Shown: positions 39,770 through 47,923 of the stretch, piece after piece
Numbering within the stretch: position 1 is the stretch's first letter
Layout: each line of letters starts with the position of its first letter
From: Gemmatimonadota bacterium
GTDB taxonomy: Bacteria > Gemmatimonadota > Gemmatimonadetes > Palauibacterales > Palauibacteraceae
Assembly (NCBI GenBank): GCA_022826685.1
Contig: JAJDUL010000009.1
Coordinates: forward strand, 1 to 64,000
Length of the DNA: 64,000 bases
Direction: 5' to 3'
Position numbers and translations under genes: made by a program
The notes under the pieces: model-generated
Databases searched by the model: none
What the model saw: the letters and a program-made list of their open reading frames with translations, nothing else
Told to the model about the DNA's origin: nothing

Positions 39770-41203
39770 ATGGGTGTCGACGAACTCATCAACAGGGTCA
39801 TGCGGCCGGTCGCGGACGCGGTATCGGAGTTCATCTTCTTCTCCGTGCCGGTCGGCGGGGCCGAGATTCCGCTCATCGTGGCGTGGCTTATCGCCGGGGG
39901 CGTGTTCTTCACGCTGTACCTGGGCTTCATCAACGTGCGGGGCTTCAGGCACGCGCTCGACCTGGTCCGGGGCCGCTACACGGATCCGTCGCAGCCGGGC
40001 GAGGTGACGCCCTTTCAGGCGCTCGCGACGGCGGTCTCGGGGACGGTCGGGATCGGGAACATCGCGGGGGTGGCCGTCGCGATCTCGCTCGGCGGGCCCG
40101 GAGCCACGCTCTGGCTGATCATCGCGGGGCTGCTCGGAATGAGCACCAAGTTCGCCGAGTGCACGCTGGCGGTGAAGTATCGCCACACCCACCCGGACGG
40201 CTCCGTCAGCGGCGGCCCGATGTACTATCTGCAGCACGGCCTGGAGCTGAGGCGTCTGCCGTTGATCGGGCGCGGCCTGGGGATCTTCTACGCCGCCGCC
40301 ATGGTGCTGGGTTGTCTCGGCATCGGCAACATGTTCCAGTCCAACCAGGCCGCCGCCATCCTGATCGAGGTGACGGGCGCGGAAGACAGCTTCTTCAGCG
40401 ACAGGGCCTGGCTGCTGGGCGTCCTCATGGCCGCCGCGGTGGCGCTGGTCATCGTCGGGGGGATCCGGAGCATCGCCCGGGTCACCTCGAAACTCGTGCC
40501 CTTCATGGCCGTGCTCTACGTGCTGTCGGCGCTGGCGATCATCGCGCTGAACGCCGACCGGCTGCCCGGCGCGTTCGCCCAGATCTGGGAGGGCGCGTTC
40601 TCGGCGGACAGCGTCGGCGGCGGCATGATCGGGGTGATGGTCATCGGGTTCCGCCGGGCCGTGTTCTCGAACGAGGCCGGACTGGGTTCCGCCGCCATCG
40701 CGCACTCGGCGGTGCAGACGGACGAACCGTCCACCGAGGGCTTCGTCAGCCTGCTCGAGCCGTTCATCGACACGGTCGTCATCTGCACGATGACGGCGCT
40801 CGTCATCATCACGACGGTCTACGATCCGTCGCTGGCGGACGCCGGCATCACCGGCATCGAGATGACGAAGACCGCGTTCGAGAGCACGCTCTCGTGGTCG
40901 CCCGTGCCCCTCTCGGTGGCGGCGGTGCTGTTCGCCTTTTCCACGATGCTCTCATGGAGCTACTACGGCCTGAAGTCGCTCACGTACCTCACGGGCGAGA
41001 ATCGAGCCGTGGAAGCGGGCTTCAAGCTGTTCTTCTGCGGTTTCGTGGTCCTGGGCGCGAGCGTGCAGCTGGGAGCGCTGATCGATCTCTCGGACGCCGT
41101 GATCTACGTGGTCGCGATTCCCAACCTGCTCGGCCTGTACCTGCTGGCGCCGGTCCTCAAGCGGGAGATGCACTCCTACCGCGACCGCCTCGCACGCTAC
41201 TGA
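39770..41203 (+). CDS. AGCS family sodium:alanine/glycine symporter
   Basis: A 477-residue protein with about eleven transmembrane helices. ATAVSGTVGIGNIAGVAVAIS and FRRAVFSNEAGLGSAAIAHSAVQTD are the family signatures. AGCS carriers import alanine or glycine with sodium. It is divergent from xsc with only 108 bases between, so they may share control; alanine is a product of the Tpa reaction. A role in moving taurine is conceivable but not supported by known AGCS members. It converges with the S9 peptidase gene. Confidence 0.95.
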   Translation: MGVDELINRVMRPVADAVSEFIFFSVPVGGAEIPLIVAWLIAGGVFFTLYLGFINVRGFRHALDLVRGRYTDPSQPGEVTPFQALATAVSGTVGIGNIAGVAVAISLGGPGATLWLIIAGLLGMSTKFAECTLAVKYRHTHPDGSVSGGPMYYLQHGLELRRLPLIGRGLGIFYAAAMVLGCLGIGNMFQSNQAAAILIEVTGAEDSFFSDRAWLLGVLMAAAVALVIVGGIRSIARVTSKLVPFMAVLYVLSALAIIALNADRLPGAFAQIWEGAFSADSVGGGMIGVMVIGFRRAVFSNEAGLGSAAIAHSAVQTDEPSTEGFVSLLEPFIDTVVICTMTALVIITTVYDPSLADAGITGIEMTKTAFESTLSWSPVPLSVAAVLFAFSTMLSWSYYGLKSLTYLTGENRAVEAGFKLFFCGFVVLGASVQLGALIDLSDAVIYVVAIPNLLGLYLLAPVLKREMHSYRDRLARY

Positions 41204-41228
41204 CCGGGGGCCTCGTCCCGCACGGACA

Positions 41229-44066
41229 TCAGGGGGGCGGCTTCCCGGCCACGCGCTTCTTCTCCTCCTCCAGCGCGTGCAGCGGCACCCCTTCCGTGAT
41301 CCACGCGGGCGCGGGCTCCCCCTTCAGGTAGTGCCCGAACCACTCGAGGATGCGACGGTGGTAGTCCTTCTGGTTCGCCTCCTCGCGGAAACCGTGATCC
41401 TCCCCTTCGTAGACCAGCAGCACCATCTGTTTCCCGGCGCGGCGGGCGAAGTTGAAGAACTCGGTCCCCAGGTCCCAGTCCACCACGCCGTCCTCGTTGC
41501 CGAAGGCCATGAGCAGCGGCGTCTCCATGTGATGCACCTCGTGGATCGGCGAATTCCGGCGGTGCGCCTCCGGATCCTCCCAGAAGGGCACTTCCATGCG
41601 CGCCTGGCCGGTCTCCCAGTGGCTCACTTCGGCGATGCCCGGGTTCCAGTGCAGCTGGCCCATGAAGCTCACGAAGTCGGTGAGCGGCGCCCCCGCCACG
41701 GAAGCCGCGAAGATGTCGGTCCGCGTGGGCAGGAAGGTCGCCTGGTAGCCGCCCCACGAGTGCCCGATGAGGCCGACGGCGTCCGGGTCCGTCACCCCCA
41801 TCTCGACGGCTTTCGCCACGGCCGCGCGCACGGACTCCAGCGCGCTCACCCCCGGATCCCGCGCCCGGTACACGATGTCCGGCAGCAGCACCGCGTACCC
41901 GTGCTGGGTCCAGGCCGAGTAGTTGTAGTAGTCCCGCTCGCTGGGGACGCGAAAGAAGTGCATCTGCGGCGAGAGGATCTCGTAGGTGTACACGATCGTG
42001 GGGACGGCGCGGCCTTCCTCATGGTTCGCGGGGAGAAGGAGGACGAACTGGAGGTCGCGGCCCGCTTCGCTCACGAAGTCGACGAGTTCCGCGCGACCCC
42101 ACGCCACCTCGTCGATGAACGGGTTGATCCGCGTCACCCGGGCGGGGTCGGCGAGGTCGGCTCCCGCGACGAAGTAGTCCGGCGGGTCGTCGAAGCGCTC
42201 GGAGCGGTAGATCAGGACGTCGGCGCTGTCTGCGCGCGTGAGGCCGCCCACCCGCGCGTCCTCCAGGATCAGCGTCTCGGCCAGGTCGCGGGCCGGCGCG
42301 GCGGCCCAGCCGGTTGCGAAGCGGGCGTAGCCGCGCTGCTCCGTCTTCTCGTCGTAGAGGGAGAGGTAGGGGCGCGAGTCGGGGTCGATGCCCGGTTCGT
42401 CGTCATCGGTGACGCGGGTCAAGCGGTGGGTGACCCCCGTCTCGGCGCCGCGCGTGAGCCGCTCGCCGCCCGAGCCGTCGGGGGCGACGCGCCAGATGTC
42501 GTGCTCGTCGTAGAGCAGGACGGCGCGGTCGTCCTTCAACCAGCCGCCGGGACCGAAGTCGCGCGGAGGGGTGACGTCGGTGGGCGTGTCGTAGTCGGTG
42601 TTGGCGAACTCGGCGGCCAGCCCCGACGTCAGATCATGCGTCGCCCCCGTGGCGATGTGGAGGCTGTGGTAGGCGGAGCCGTCCCACGAGAGCAGCCAGT
42701 CGCCGCCCGCGCTCGGCCACTCGTACCGCACGCGCGCGTGCAGTTGGCGGCGCTCGCCGGTGTCCGCGTCGACCGCCCACACGTCGTGGTACGGACGGCC
42801 GAACATCGCGCCCCACGGGTAGGGCTCGCTGATGTCTTCCAGCGCGTACGCCCAGCCCTCCAGGAGTTGCGCGCTCCCCATCAGGTGGGAGCCGAGCACG
42901 ACGACGCGGTCGTCGTCGAGGTGCCAGACGGCGAGCAGCGATCGCGCATCGTCACGGTTCTCCGAGACCCGCTGCTCCGGGAAGAGGCGGACATCGCTCG
43001 TATGCCAGATCTGCAGGTCCGGGAGGTCGGGTTCGGAGTCGGCGGGCGGCGCGTCCTCGCTCTCCGGTTCCCCGCTCTCCGGCTCCTCGTCCGCGCCGTC
43101 ATCGGCATCGGCGCCCGCTTCCGGCTCGGTGGGCCTGAGCCCGAGGGAGATCATGCGGCCATCGTCCGACCAGGCGGGGGCACGGTGATGGACGACTTCA
43201 AGGGTGTCGGGGATGCCGGCGGTGTTTATCCCGAGGACCATCGTCTCGACGCGGCGGTCAAGAGCGCGCCACGCCAGAACGTCGTAAGCCGTGCCGTCGT
43301 CGGAAGCGGCGTCCCGGGAGCGGAGGACGGCCAGATCCGCCGAGTCGTCGCGCCAGCGGAAGCTCCTGTAGGCCGAAGCGGACGCGTCCGCGGAGCGCAG
43401 GGTACCGGCGTCGGCGTCGTACACCTGCACACCGTTGCCCACATCGGTGCCGGTGGCGACGGCGAGCGCAAGCAGGGATCCGCCCGGGCTCCAGGCCATC
43501 TCGCTCACGTTGCCGAAGCTGGTCTCCATCCCCGTGGCGAGCGTGACGATGCGGAGGTCGGCGCCCTTGCCCGCAGGCTCGTCCGGCGGGTAGCCGCGCA
43601 GCGCGAGGAAGCGGCCGGCGGCGTCGAACCCCTGCTCGGAGACCGCGTCGAATTCACGCGTCTCCCCCGTCTGCAGGTCCATCACCGAAGCCTTTTCGTG
43701 GATGGGTTCGTCGCTCTCGGCGAGCCGCTCCCGTTCCTCCGGCGGCAGGCCGACAGTCCAGGCCAGCCAGCGACCGTCGGGGGAGAAGCGCGGCGCCGAG
43801 CCCCAGGGGAACACCCGGACGGAGTCCTCCACGAGCCGGCGCACGCGGAGTTCCGACGTCTCGTCCACGCGGGTGACCGTGTAGGCGATCCACTCGCCGA
43901 AGGGCGAGAACTCGACGCCGCCGAGCCGCTCCCAGCGGCCGTAGTCGTCGGGCGTGACGAGGGGCCGGTCCTGGGAGGAAGCGGAGGACGGGAATACGAG
44001 CGCAAGACCGCCGAGGGCGGCAAGCGCAGCGAGCATCGGGGACCGGGAGGCCAGGGTCCGGGTCAT
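41229..44066 (-). CDS. exported S9 family prolyl oligopeptidase-type peptidase
   Basis: The 945-residue protein has a signal peptide ending SSASSQ. Residues about 40-640 form a beta-propeller with PD40-like strands (FSPDGRWLAWTV, MAWSPGGSLLALAV). The alpha/beta-hydrolase domain carries GHSWGGYQ for Ser, FGNEDGVVDW for Asp and GEDHGF for His. S9 enzymes of this type cleave dipeptides or short peptides. It is the last gene of a seven-gene same-strand run; nine bases separate it from the propeller gene upstream. Confidence 0.93.
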   Translation of the reverse strand: MTRTLASRSPMLAALAALGGLALVFPSSASSQDRPLVTPDDYGRWERLGGVEFSPFGEWIAYTVTRVDETSELRVRRLVEDSVRVFPWGSAPRFSPDGRWLAWTVGLPPEERERLAESDEPIHEKASVMDLQTGETREFDAVSEQGFDAAGRFLALRGYPPDEPAGKGADLRIVTLATGMETSFGNVSEMAWSPGGSLLALAVATGTDVGNGVQVYDADAGTLRSADASASAYRSFRWRDDSADLAVLRSRDAASDDGTAYDVLAWRALDRRVETMVLGINTAGIPDTLEVVHHRAPAWSDDGRMISLGLRPTEPEAGADADDGADEEPESGEPESEDAPPADSEPDLPDLQIWHTSDVRLFPEQRVSENRDDARSLLAVWHLDDDRVVVLGSHLMGSAQLLEGWAYALEDISEPYPWGAMFGRPYHDVWAVDADTGERRQLHARVRYEWPSAGGDWLLSWDGSAYHSLHIATGATHDLTSGLAAEFANTDYDTPTDVTPPRDFGPGGWLKDDRAVLLYDEHDIWRVAPDGSGGERLTRGAETGVTHRLTRVTDDDEPGIDPDSRPYLSLYDEKTEQRGYARFATGWAAAPARDLAETLILEDARVGGLTRADSADVLIYRSERFDDPPDYFVAGADLADPARVTRINPFIDEVAWGRAELVDFVSEAGRDLQFVLLLPANHEEGRAVPTIVYTYEILSPQMHFFRVPSERDYYNYSAWTQHGYAVLLPDIVYRARDPGVSALESVRAAVAKAVEMGVTDPDAVGLIGHSWGGYQATFLPTRTDIFAASVAGAPLTDFVSFMGQLHWNPGIAEVSHWETGQARMEVPFWEDPEAHRRNSPIHEVHHMETPLLMAFGNEDGVVDWDLGTEFFNFARRAGKQMVLLVYEGEDHGFREEANQKDYHRRILEWFGHYLKGEPAPAWITEGVPLHALEEEKKRVAGKPPP

Positions 44067-44075
44067 AGCTCCCTC

Positions 44076-45392
44076 CTAGGGCTGCAGGCGGAGGACGAAG
44101 AGGCCCTCGTCCCAGCTGGAAGCCACGAAGATGCCGCTTTCGAACCAGGGGTAGGTGGACCAGGAGCCGTCGAACGTCTGGTCGTCACGGTCCGGCACCG
44201 TGTCGAAGTAGCCCCGTTCCACGGGATTCGCCGGGTCCGTGATGTCGAGGATGCGGACGCCGAACGTGTAGTTGGAGTGATAGATGAGGCTGCCGTGCAC
44301 GTAGAGGTTGTGATCGACCGCCTCGCTGGGGCCCAGGTGCTCCTTCACGAGAACCGGGTCGTCGAGGTCGTCGAGGTCCCACACGAGCAGGCGCGTCCGC
44401 GATACCCGGTTGTTCCTCTCGTCGTTCTCGTCGTTCTGGTAGAAGTACCGGTGGTCCTCGCTGAGCCACCCCTGGTGGATGTAGTCGCGGTCCGCGTAGG
44501 TGGCCGTCGACAGCGTCACCGGGTTCGCCTTGTCCGTCACGTCGGACACGACGATCGCCGTCTCGTTCGAGCCGATGCAGATCTCGCGACCGGCATGTTC
44601 GCCGTCGGGACCCCGGTACACGACACACTGGACATCGTGCGTGTACCCGGTGCCGTGCCAGCCCGTCCCCTCCGCGGCGTAGCACCCCGCAAAGCTCGGG
44701 TTCTTCGGGTCCGAGAGGTCGATCATGTGCAGGCCGCCCCCGCAGCTTTCGCCGCCGGCGTTGCTGCCGACGGCGTAGGCGAAGCCGGTCTCCTCGTTGA
44801 TCGCGAGGTTGTGGACCGCGCTCACATCCCGGTAGCGCGCATCCGCCCCCAGCTCCGTGAACTCCGTCAGCCCGCGAAGCCGTGTGAGGTCGAGCACCTG
44901 CATGCCGTGGCCGGTGATGTAGTCCGCCACGACGTACGCGTGGTCCGCGTACACCTTCATGTCGCGCCAGCCGCTGTGCGAGGTCGCGGAGCCCATGAAG
45001 GCGATGGGGCGCGGCTCGGTCGGGGTCGAGAGGTCGACGATGGCGAGCCCGTCGTGGCGTCCCACCAGCGCGTACTCGATGCCCGACTGAGGATCCGTCC
45101 ACCCCCAGATGTCGTTCACGGCCCAGTCTCCCTCCGTCCCCGCGGGCGCCTGTCCCGGGCTCAGGTCGGGCAGCGGTACGTGCGCCGCGAGATCCACCCG
45201 ATGGCAGGGGAACCCGTCCGCCGAGCCGCCCTCGCAGGGGACGATCTGCGCCACGACGGAAGGCGGGGGATCGGGCGGATCGACCGGATCCGGATCGGGG
45301 GGGACGGTCGGGGAATCCTCACATGCGGCAGCGAGCAGGACCAGCAGAGGGAGCGCGCCTCGCGCGAACGCCTGGATACTCCTGTGAATCAT
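44076..45392 (-). CDS. choice-of-anchor-B lipoprotein with LVIVD repeats (copy 1)
   Basis: The 438-residue product has a lipoprotein signal ending LLAAAC and a Pro-rich linker. The body is a beta-propeller of LVIVD-type repeats: GLAIVDLSTPTEPRPIAF, GMQVLDLTRLRGLT, AIVVSDVTDKANPV and VRILDITDPANPV. It shares most of its length with the gene upstream, so the two are tandem duplicates. The ATG overlaps that gene's stop (ATGA). The role is unknown; such proteins are surface-anchored and often Ca-binding or protein-binding. Confidence 0.88.
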   Translation of the reverse strand: MIHRSIQAFARGALPLLVLLAAACEDSPTVPPDPDPVDPPDPPPSVVAQIVPCEGGSADGFPCHRVDLAAHVPLPDLSPGQAPAGTEGDWAVNDIWGWTDPQSGIEYALVGRHDGLAIVDLSTPTEPRPIAFMGSATSHSGWRDMKVYADHAYVVADYITGHGMQVLDLTRLRGLTEFTELGADARYRDVSAVHNLAINEETGFAYAVGSNAGGESCGGGLHMIDLSDPKNPSFAGCYAAEGTGWHGTGYTHDVQCVVYRGPDGEHAGREICIGSNETAIVVSDVTDKANPVTLSTATYADRDYIHQGWLSEDHRYFYQNDENDERNNRVSRTRLLVWDLDDLDDPVLVKEHLGPSEAVDHNLYVHGSLIYHSNYTFGVRILDITDPANPVERGYFDTVPDRDDQTFDGSWSTYPWFESGIFVASSWDEGLFVLRLQP

Positions 45393-46717
45393 CGCTTCAA
45401 GCCCTGCCGCAGGCGCAGGACGAAGAGGCCCTCATCCTTGCTGGTGACGACGAAGAGGCCGCTCTCGAAGTAGGGGTAGGTCGACCAGGAACCGTCGAAG
45501 TTCGTTTCGTCGTGCTCGGGCACGGTGTCGAAATATCCGACCTCGCGGGGGTTCAGGGGGTCCGAGATGTCGAGGATCCGAACGCCGAACGTGTAGTTGG
45601 AGTGGTAGATGAAGCCCTCGTGGACATAGATGTTGTGGTCGATCGCGCCGGTGGGACCGAGGTGTTCCGCGGCCAGGACGGGGTCGTCGAGGTCGGTGAG
45701 ATCCCACACCAGCATTCGGGTCCGTGAGACCTGGTTGGTGTATTCGTCCGCCTCATCGTTCTGGTAGAAATACCGGTGGTCCTCGCTGAGCCACCCCTGG
45801 TGGACGTATCCGTAATCCGCGTAGCGGGCCGTCGACAGCGTCGTCGGATTGGCCTTGTCGGTGACATCCGACAGGACGACCGCGTTTTCGTTCGAGCCCA
45901 CGCAGATCTCCCGGCCCGCGTGCTCTGCATCGGGCCCCCGATACACGACGCACTGGACATCGTGCGTGTAGCCGGCGCCGCGGCGCCCGGTCCCCTCCTC
46001 CGAGTGACACCCCGCAAACGTCGGGTTCTGCGGACTGGAAACATCGATCATGTGCAGGCCCCCACCGCAGGTCTCGCCGCCGGAGTTGCTGCCGACGGCG
46101 TACGCGAAGCCGGTCTCCTCGTTGATCGCGATGTTGTGGACGGCACTCACATCCCGGTAGCGCGCATCCGCCTGCAGTTCGGTGAAGTCCGTCAAGCCGC
46201 GAAGGCGCGTGAGGTCGAGCACCTGTACTCCGTGTCCGGTGCTTTCGGAGACCACGAATACGTGATCCGCGTATACCTTCATGTCCCGCCAAACGCTGTG
46301 CGAGGTCGCGGACGGCATGAACGCGACGGGCCGCGGCTCGACGGGGATCGAGAGATCGACGATGGCGAGGCCGTCGTGACGCCCGACCAGCGCATACTCG
46401 ACCCCGGTCTGCGGGTCGGTCCACCCCCAGATGTCGTTCGTGAACCAGCGTTCCCTGCCCCCGCCAGGGGTACGGCCCGGTGTCAGATTCGGCAGGGACA
46501 CACGCCCGACGAGGTCCACGCCCTCGCACGGGAATCTGAACGCCCGGCCCCCCTCGCAGACGGTCACCGCCGTGGCGACGGGTGCCGAAGGCGGTTCGGG
46601 CGGCTCGGGCGGGCCCGTCGGATTCTCACCGCATGCGAGCGAGAGAAGGGCGGGCAGGAGAGCGGCGCCCCGCGCGGCGGCGGGGAGGTTCCCGGGAGTG
46701 CGCCCTTCGACTTCCAC
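45389..46717 (-). CDS. choice-of-anchor-B lipoprotein with LVIVD repeats (copy 2)
   Basis: The frame is open to 47047, but the lipoprotein signal (AALLPALLSLAC) begins just after a GTG at 46717, and the NHL gene ends at 46726, so I start there: 442 residues. The propeller repeats GLAIVDLSIPVEPRPVAF, VQVLDLTRLRGLT and VRILDISDPLNPR mirror copy 1. NDIWGWTDPQ, HDVQCVVYRGPD and YIHQGWLSEDHRYFYQND (YVHQG here) are shared blocks. The pair are recent paralogs. Divergence is greatest in the linker. Confidence 0.85.
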   Translation of the reverse strand: MEVEGRTPGNLPAAARGAALLPALLSLACGENPTGPPEPPEPPSAPVATAVTVCEGGRAFRFPCEGVDLVGRVSLPNLTPGRTPGGGRERWFTNDIWGWTDPQTGVEYALVGRHDGLAIVDLSIPVEPRPVAFMPSATSHSVWRDMKVYADHVFVVSESTGHGVQVLDLTRLRGLTDFTELQADARYRDVSAVHNIAINEETGFAYAVGSNSGGETCGGGLHMIDVSSPQNPTFAGCHSEEGTGRRGAGYTHDVQCVVYRGPDAEHAGREICVGSNENAVVLSDVTDKANPTTLSTARYADYGYVHQGWLSEDHRYFYQNDEADEYTNQVSRTRMLVWDLTDLDDPVLAAEHLGPTGAIDHNIYVHEGFIYHSNYTFGVRILDISDPLNPREVGYFDTVPEHDETNFDGSWSTYPYFESGLFVVTSKDEGLFVLRLRQGLKR

Positions 46718-46725
46718 CGGCCGGC

Positions 46726-47895
46726 TCAGTTCGTCAGGAGCAGACGCGGGCCGAGGAGCCGGTTCGGGTCCGCGTCCGGCTTGGGGGTGAACTTGTTGAT
46801 CCAGCCCCCGCTGTAGGACGCGATATACAGGTTGCCGTCCCCGTCCATGTCCATCTGGTGCGGGAGCGAGAGGCCGCCCGGCCAGATCCCGCGCCCGATG
46901 GCGCCCGCCGCGCCGTAGGCGCCCCAGTAGTCCTGGAGGACGCCCTCCCGACTGTACTTCAGGACGCGGTTCAGCGACGCATCCAGCACCCACACGGCGC
47001 CGTTCTCGTCGAGCCAGATGTTCACGGGGTCGAAGATGTTCGGCCATTCCTCGATGAACTCGCCGTCGTGCGTGAACAGCTGGAGGCGCTCGTTCTGGCG
47101 GTCCCCGACGTAGACCCGATCCTCATCCACCGCGAGGCCGTGCAGGAGATCGAACTCCCCGGGGCCGGTGCCGAGCGCGCCCCACTGCATGATGAACTCC
47201 CCATCCTCCGAGTACTTGATGATCCGCGAGTTCCAGTACCCGTCTGCGAGGAGGAAGCTCCCGTCCGGGAGGAAGGCGAGCTTGGACGGCCAGCCGTAGG
47301 TGTAGGGTCCCCAGTCGTCCCGGGCGCGGGCGGCTTCGCGCGTCTTCGGGTGATCGCGTTCGCCGAGGCGCATGACGATCTCGCTGCCGTCGTTCGTGAA
47401 CTTGACGACCTGCATGTGTCCTTCGCCGCCGCCACTGTCGATCACCCACACGTGCCGGTCGGGGTCGTAGGGGCTGATGTACACCTGGTGCGGGAGGGTG
47501 AAGATCGAATCCCACTGGGCCCACTGTTCCACGATCTCGCCGTTCCCGTTCGCGACGACGATGTAGTTCGTGCGGCGGAGGCGCCCCTCGCGGGGGGCCG
47601 ACCGGTCGGCGGGCCAGTCGCCGCGCGTGACGACGATGATGCGGTCCGCATGGTCCACGGCGACGCCGGCCACCTGACCCCAGCCCCATTCGTCGTCGTG
47701 GTCGGGCGCGGACTTCCACCAGCCGGCCACGGGATCGTACGGCCCGGTGCGGTCGTCTCCCCCCTTCACCGCGGCGCCGTTCAGTGCGCCGGATCCGTCC
47801 GTCGTCGCGGCGGCCGCGCGGTCTCCGGCTTCGCACCCCGAGACGGCAAGCGCGGCGACAAGGGCAAGCGTCAAGCGACACGGGGGGGTCTTCAT
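46726..47895 (-). CDS. NHL-repeat lipoprotein
   Basis: A 389-residue lipoprotein (signal ends LAVSGC) that folds as an NHL/six-bladed propeller. The repeats are GQVAGVAVDHADRIIVVTRG, LPHQVYISPYDPDRHVWVIDSG, PSKLAFLPDGSFLLADGY, LLHGLAVDEDRVYVGDRQNERLQLF and LPHQMDMDGDGNLYIAS. Similar domains in peptidylglycine lyase and in bacterial surface proteins bind ligands or metal. It lies 28 bases after the ankyrin gene. The catalytic residues of the lyase cannot be assigned with confidence. Confidence 0.85.
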   Translation of the reverse strand: MKTPPCRLTLALVAALAVSGCEAGDRAAAATTDGSGALNGAAVKGGDDRTGPYDPVAGWWKSAPDHDDEWGWGQVAGVAVDHADRIIVVTRGDWPADRSAPREGRLRRTNYIVVANGNGEIVEQWAQWDSIFTLPHQVYISPYDPDRHVWVIDSGGGEGHMQVVKFTNDGSEIVMRLGERDHPKTREAARARDDWGPYTYGWPSKLAFLPDGSFLLADGYWNSRIIKYSEDGEFIMQWGALGTGPGEFDLLHGLAVDEDRVYVGDRQNERLQLFTHDGEFIEEWPNIFDPVNIWLDENGAVWVLDASLNRVLKYSREGVLQDYWGAYGAAGAIGRGIWPGGLSLPHQMDMDGDGNLYIASYSGGWINKFTPKPDADPNRLLGPRLLLTN

Positions 47896-47923
47896 TCGGT
47901 CTCCATCGTCCGAGGGGTTGCCG

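Noticed and set aside
41277-45473. 1398-codon plus-strand open frame opposite the S9 and propeller genes
   Set aside because: It is the antisense of two well-supported genes with complete motifs. Its translation is Val/Arg/His-rich without any fold.
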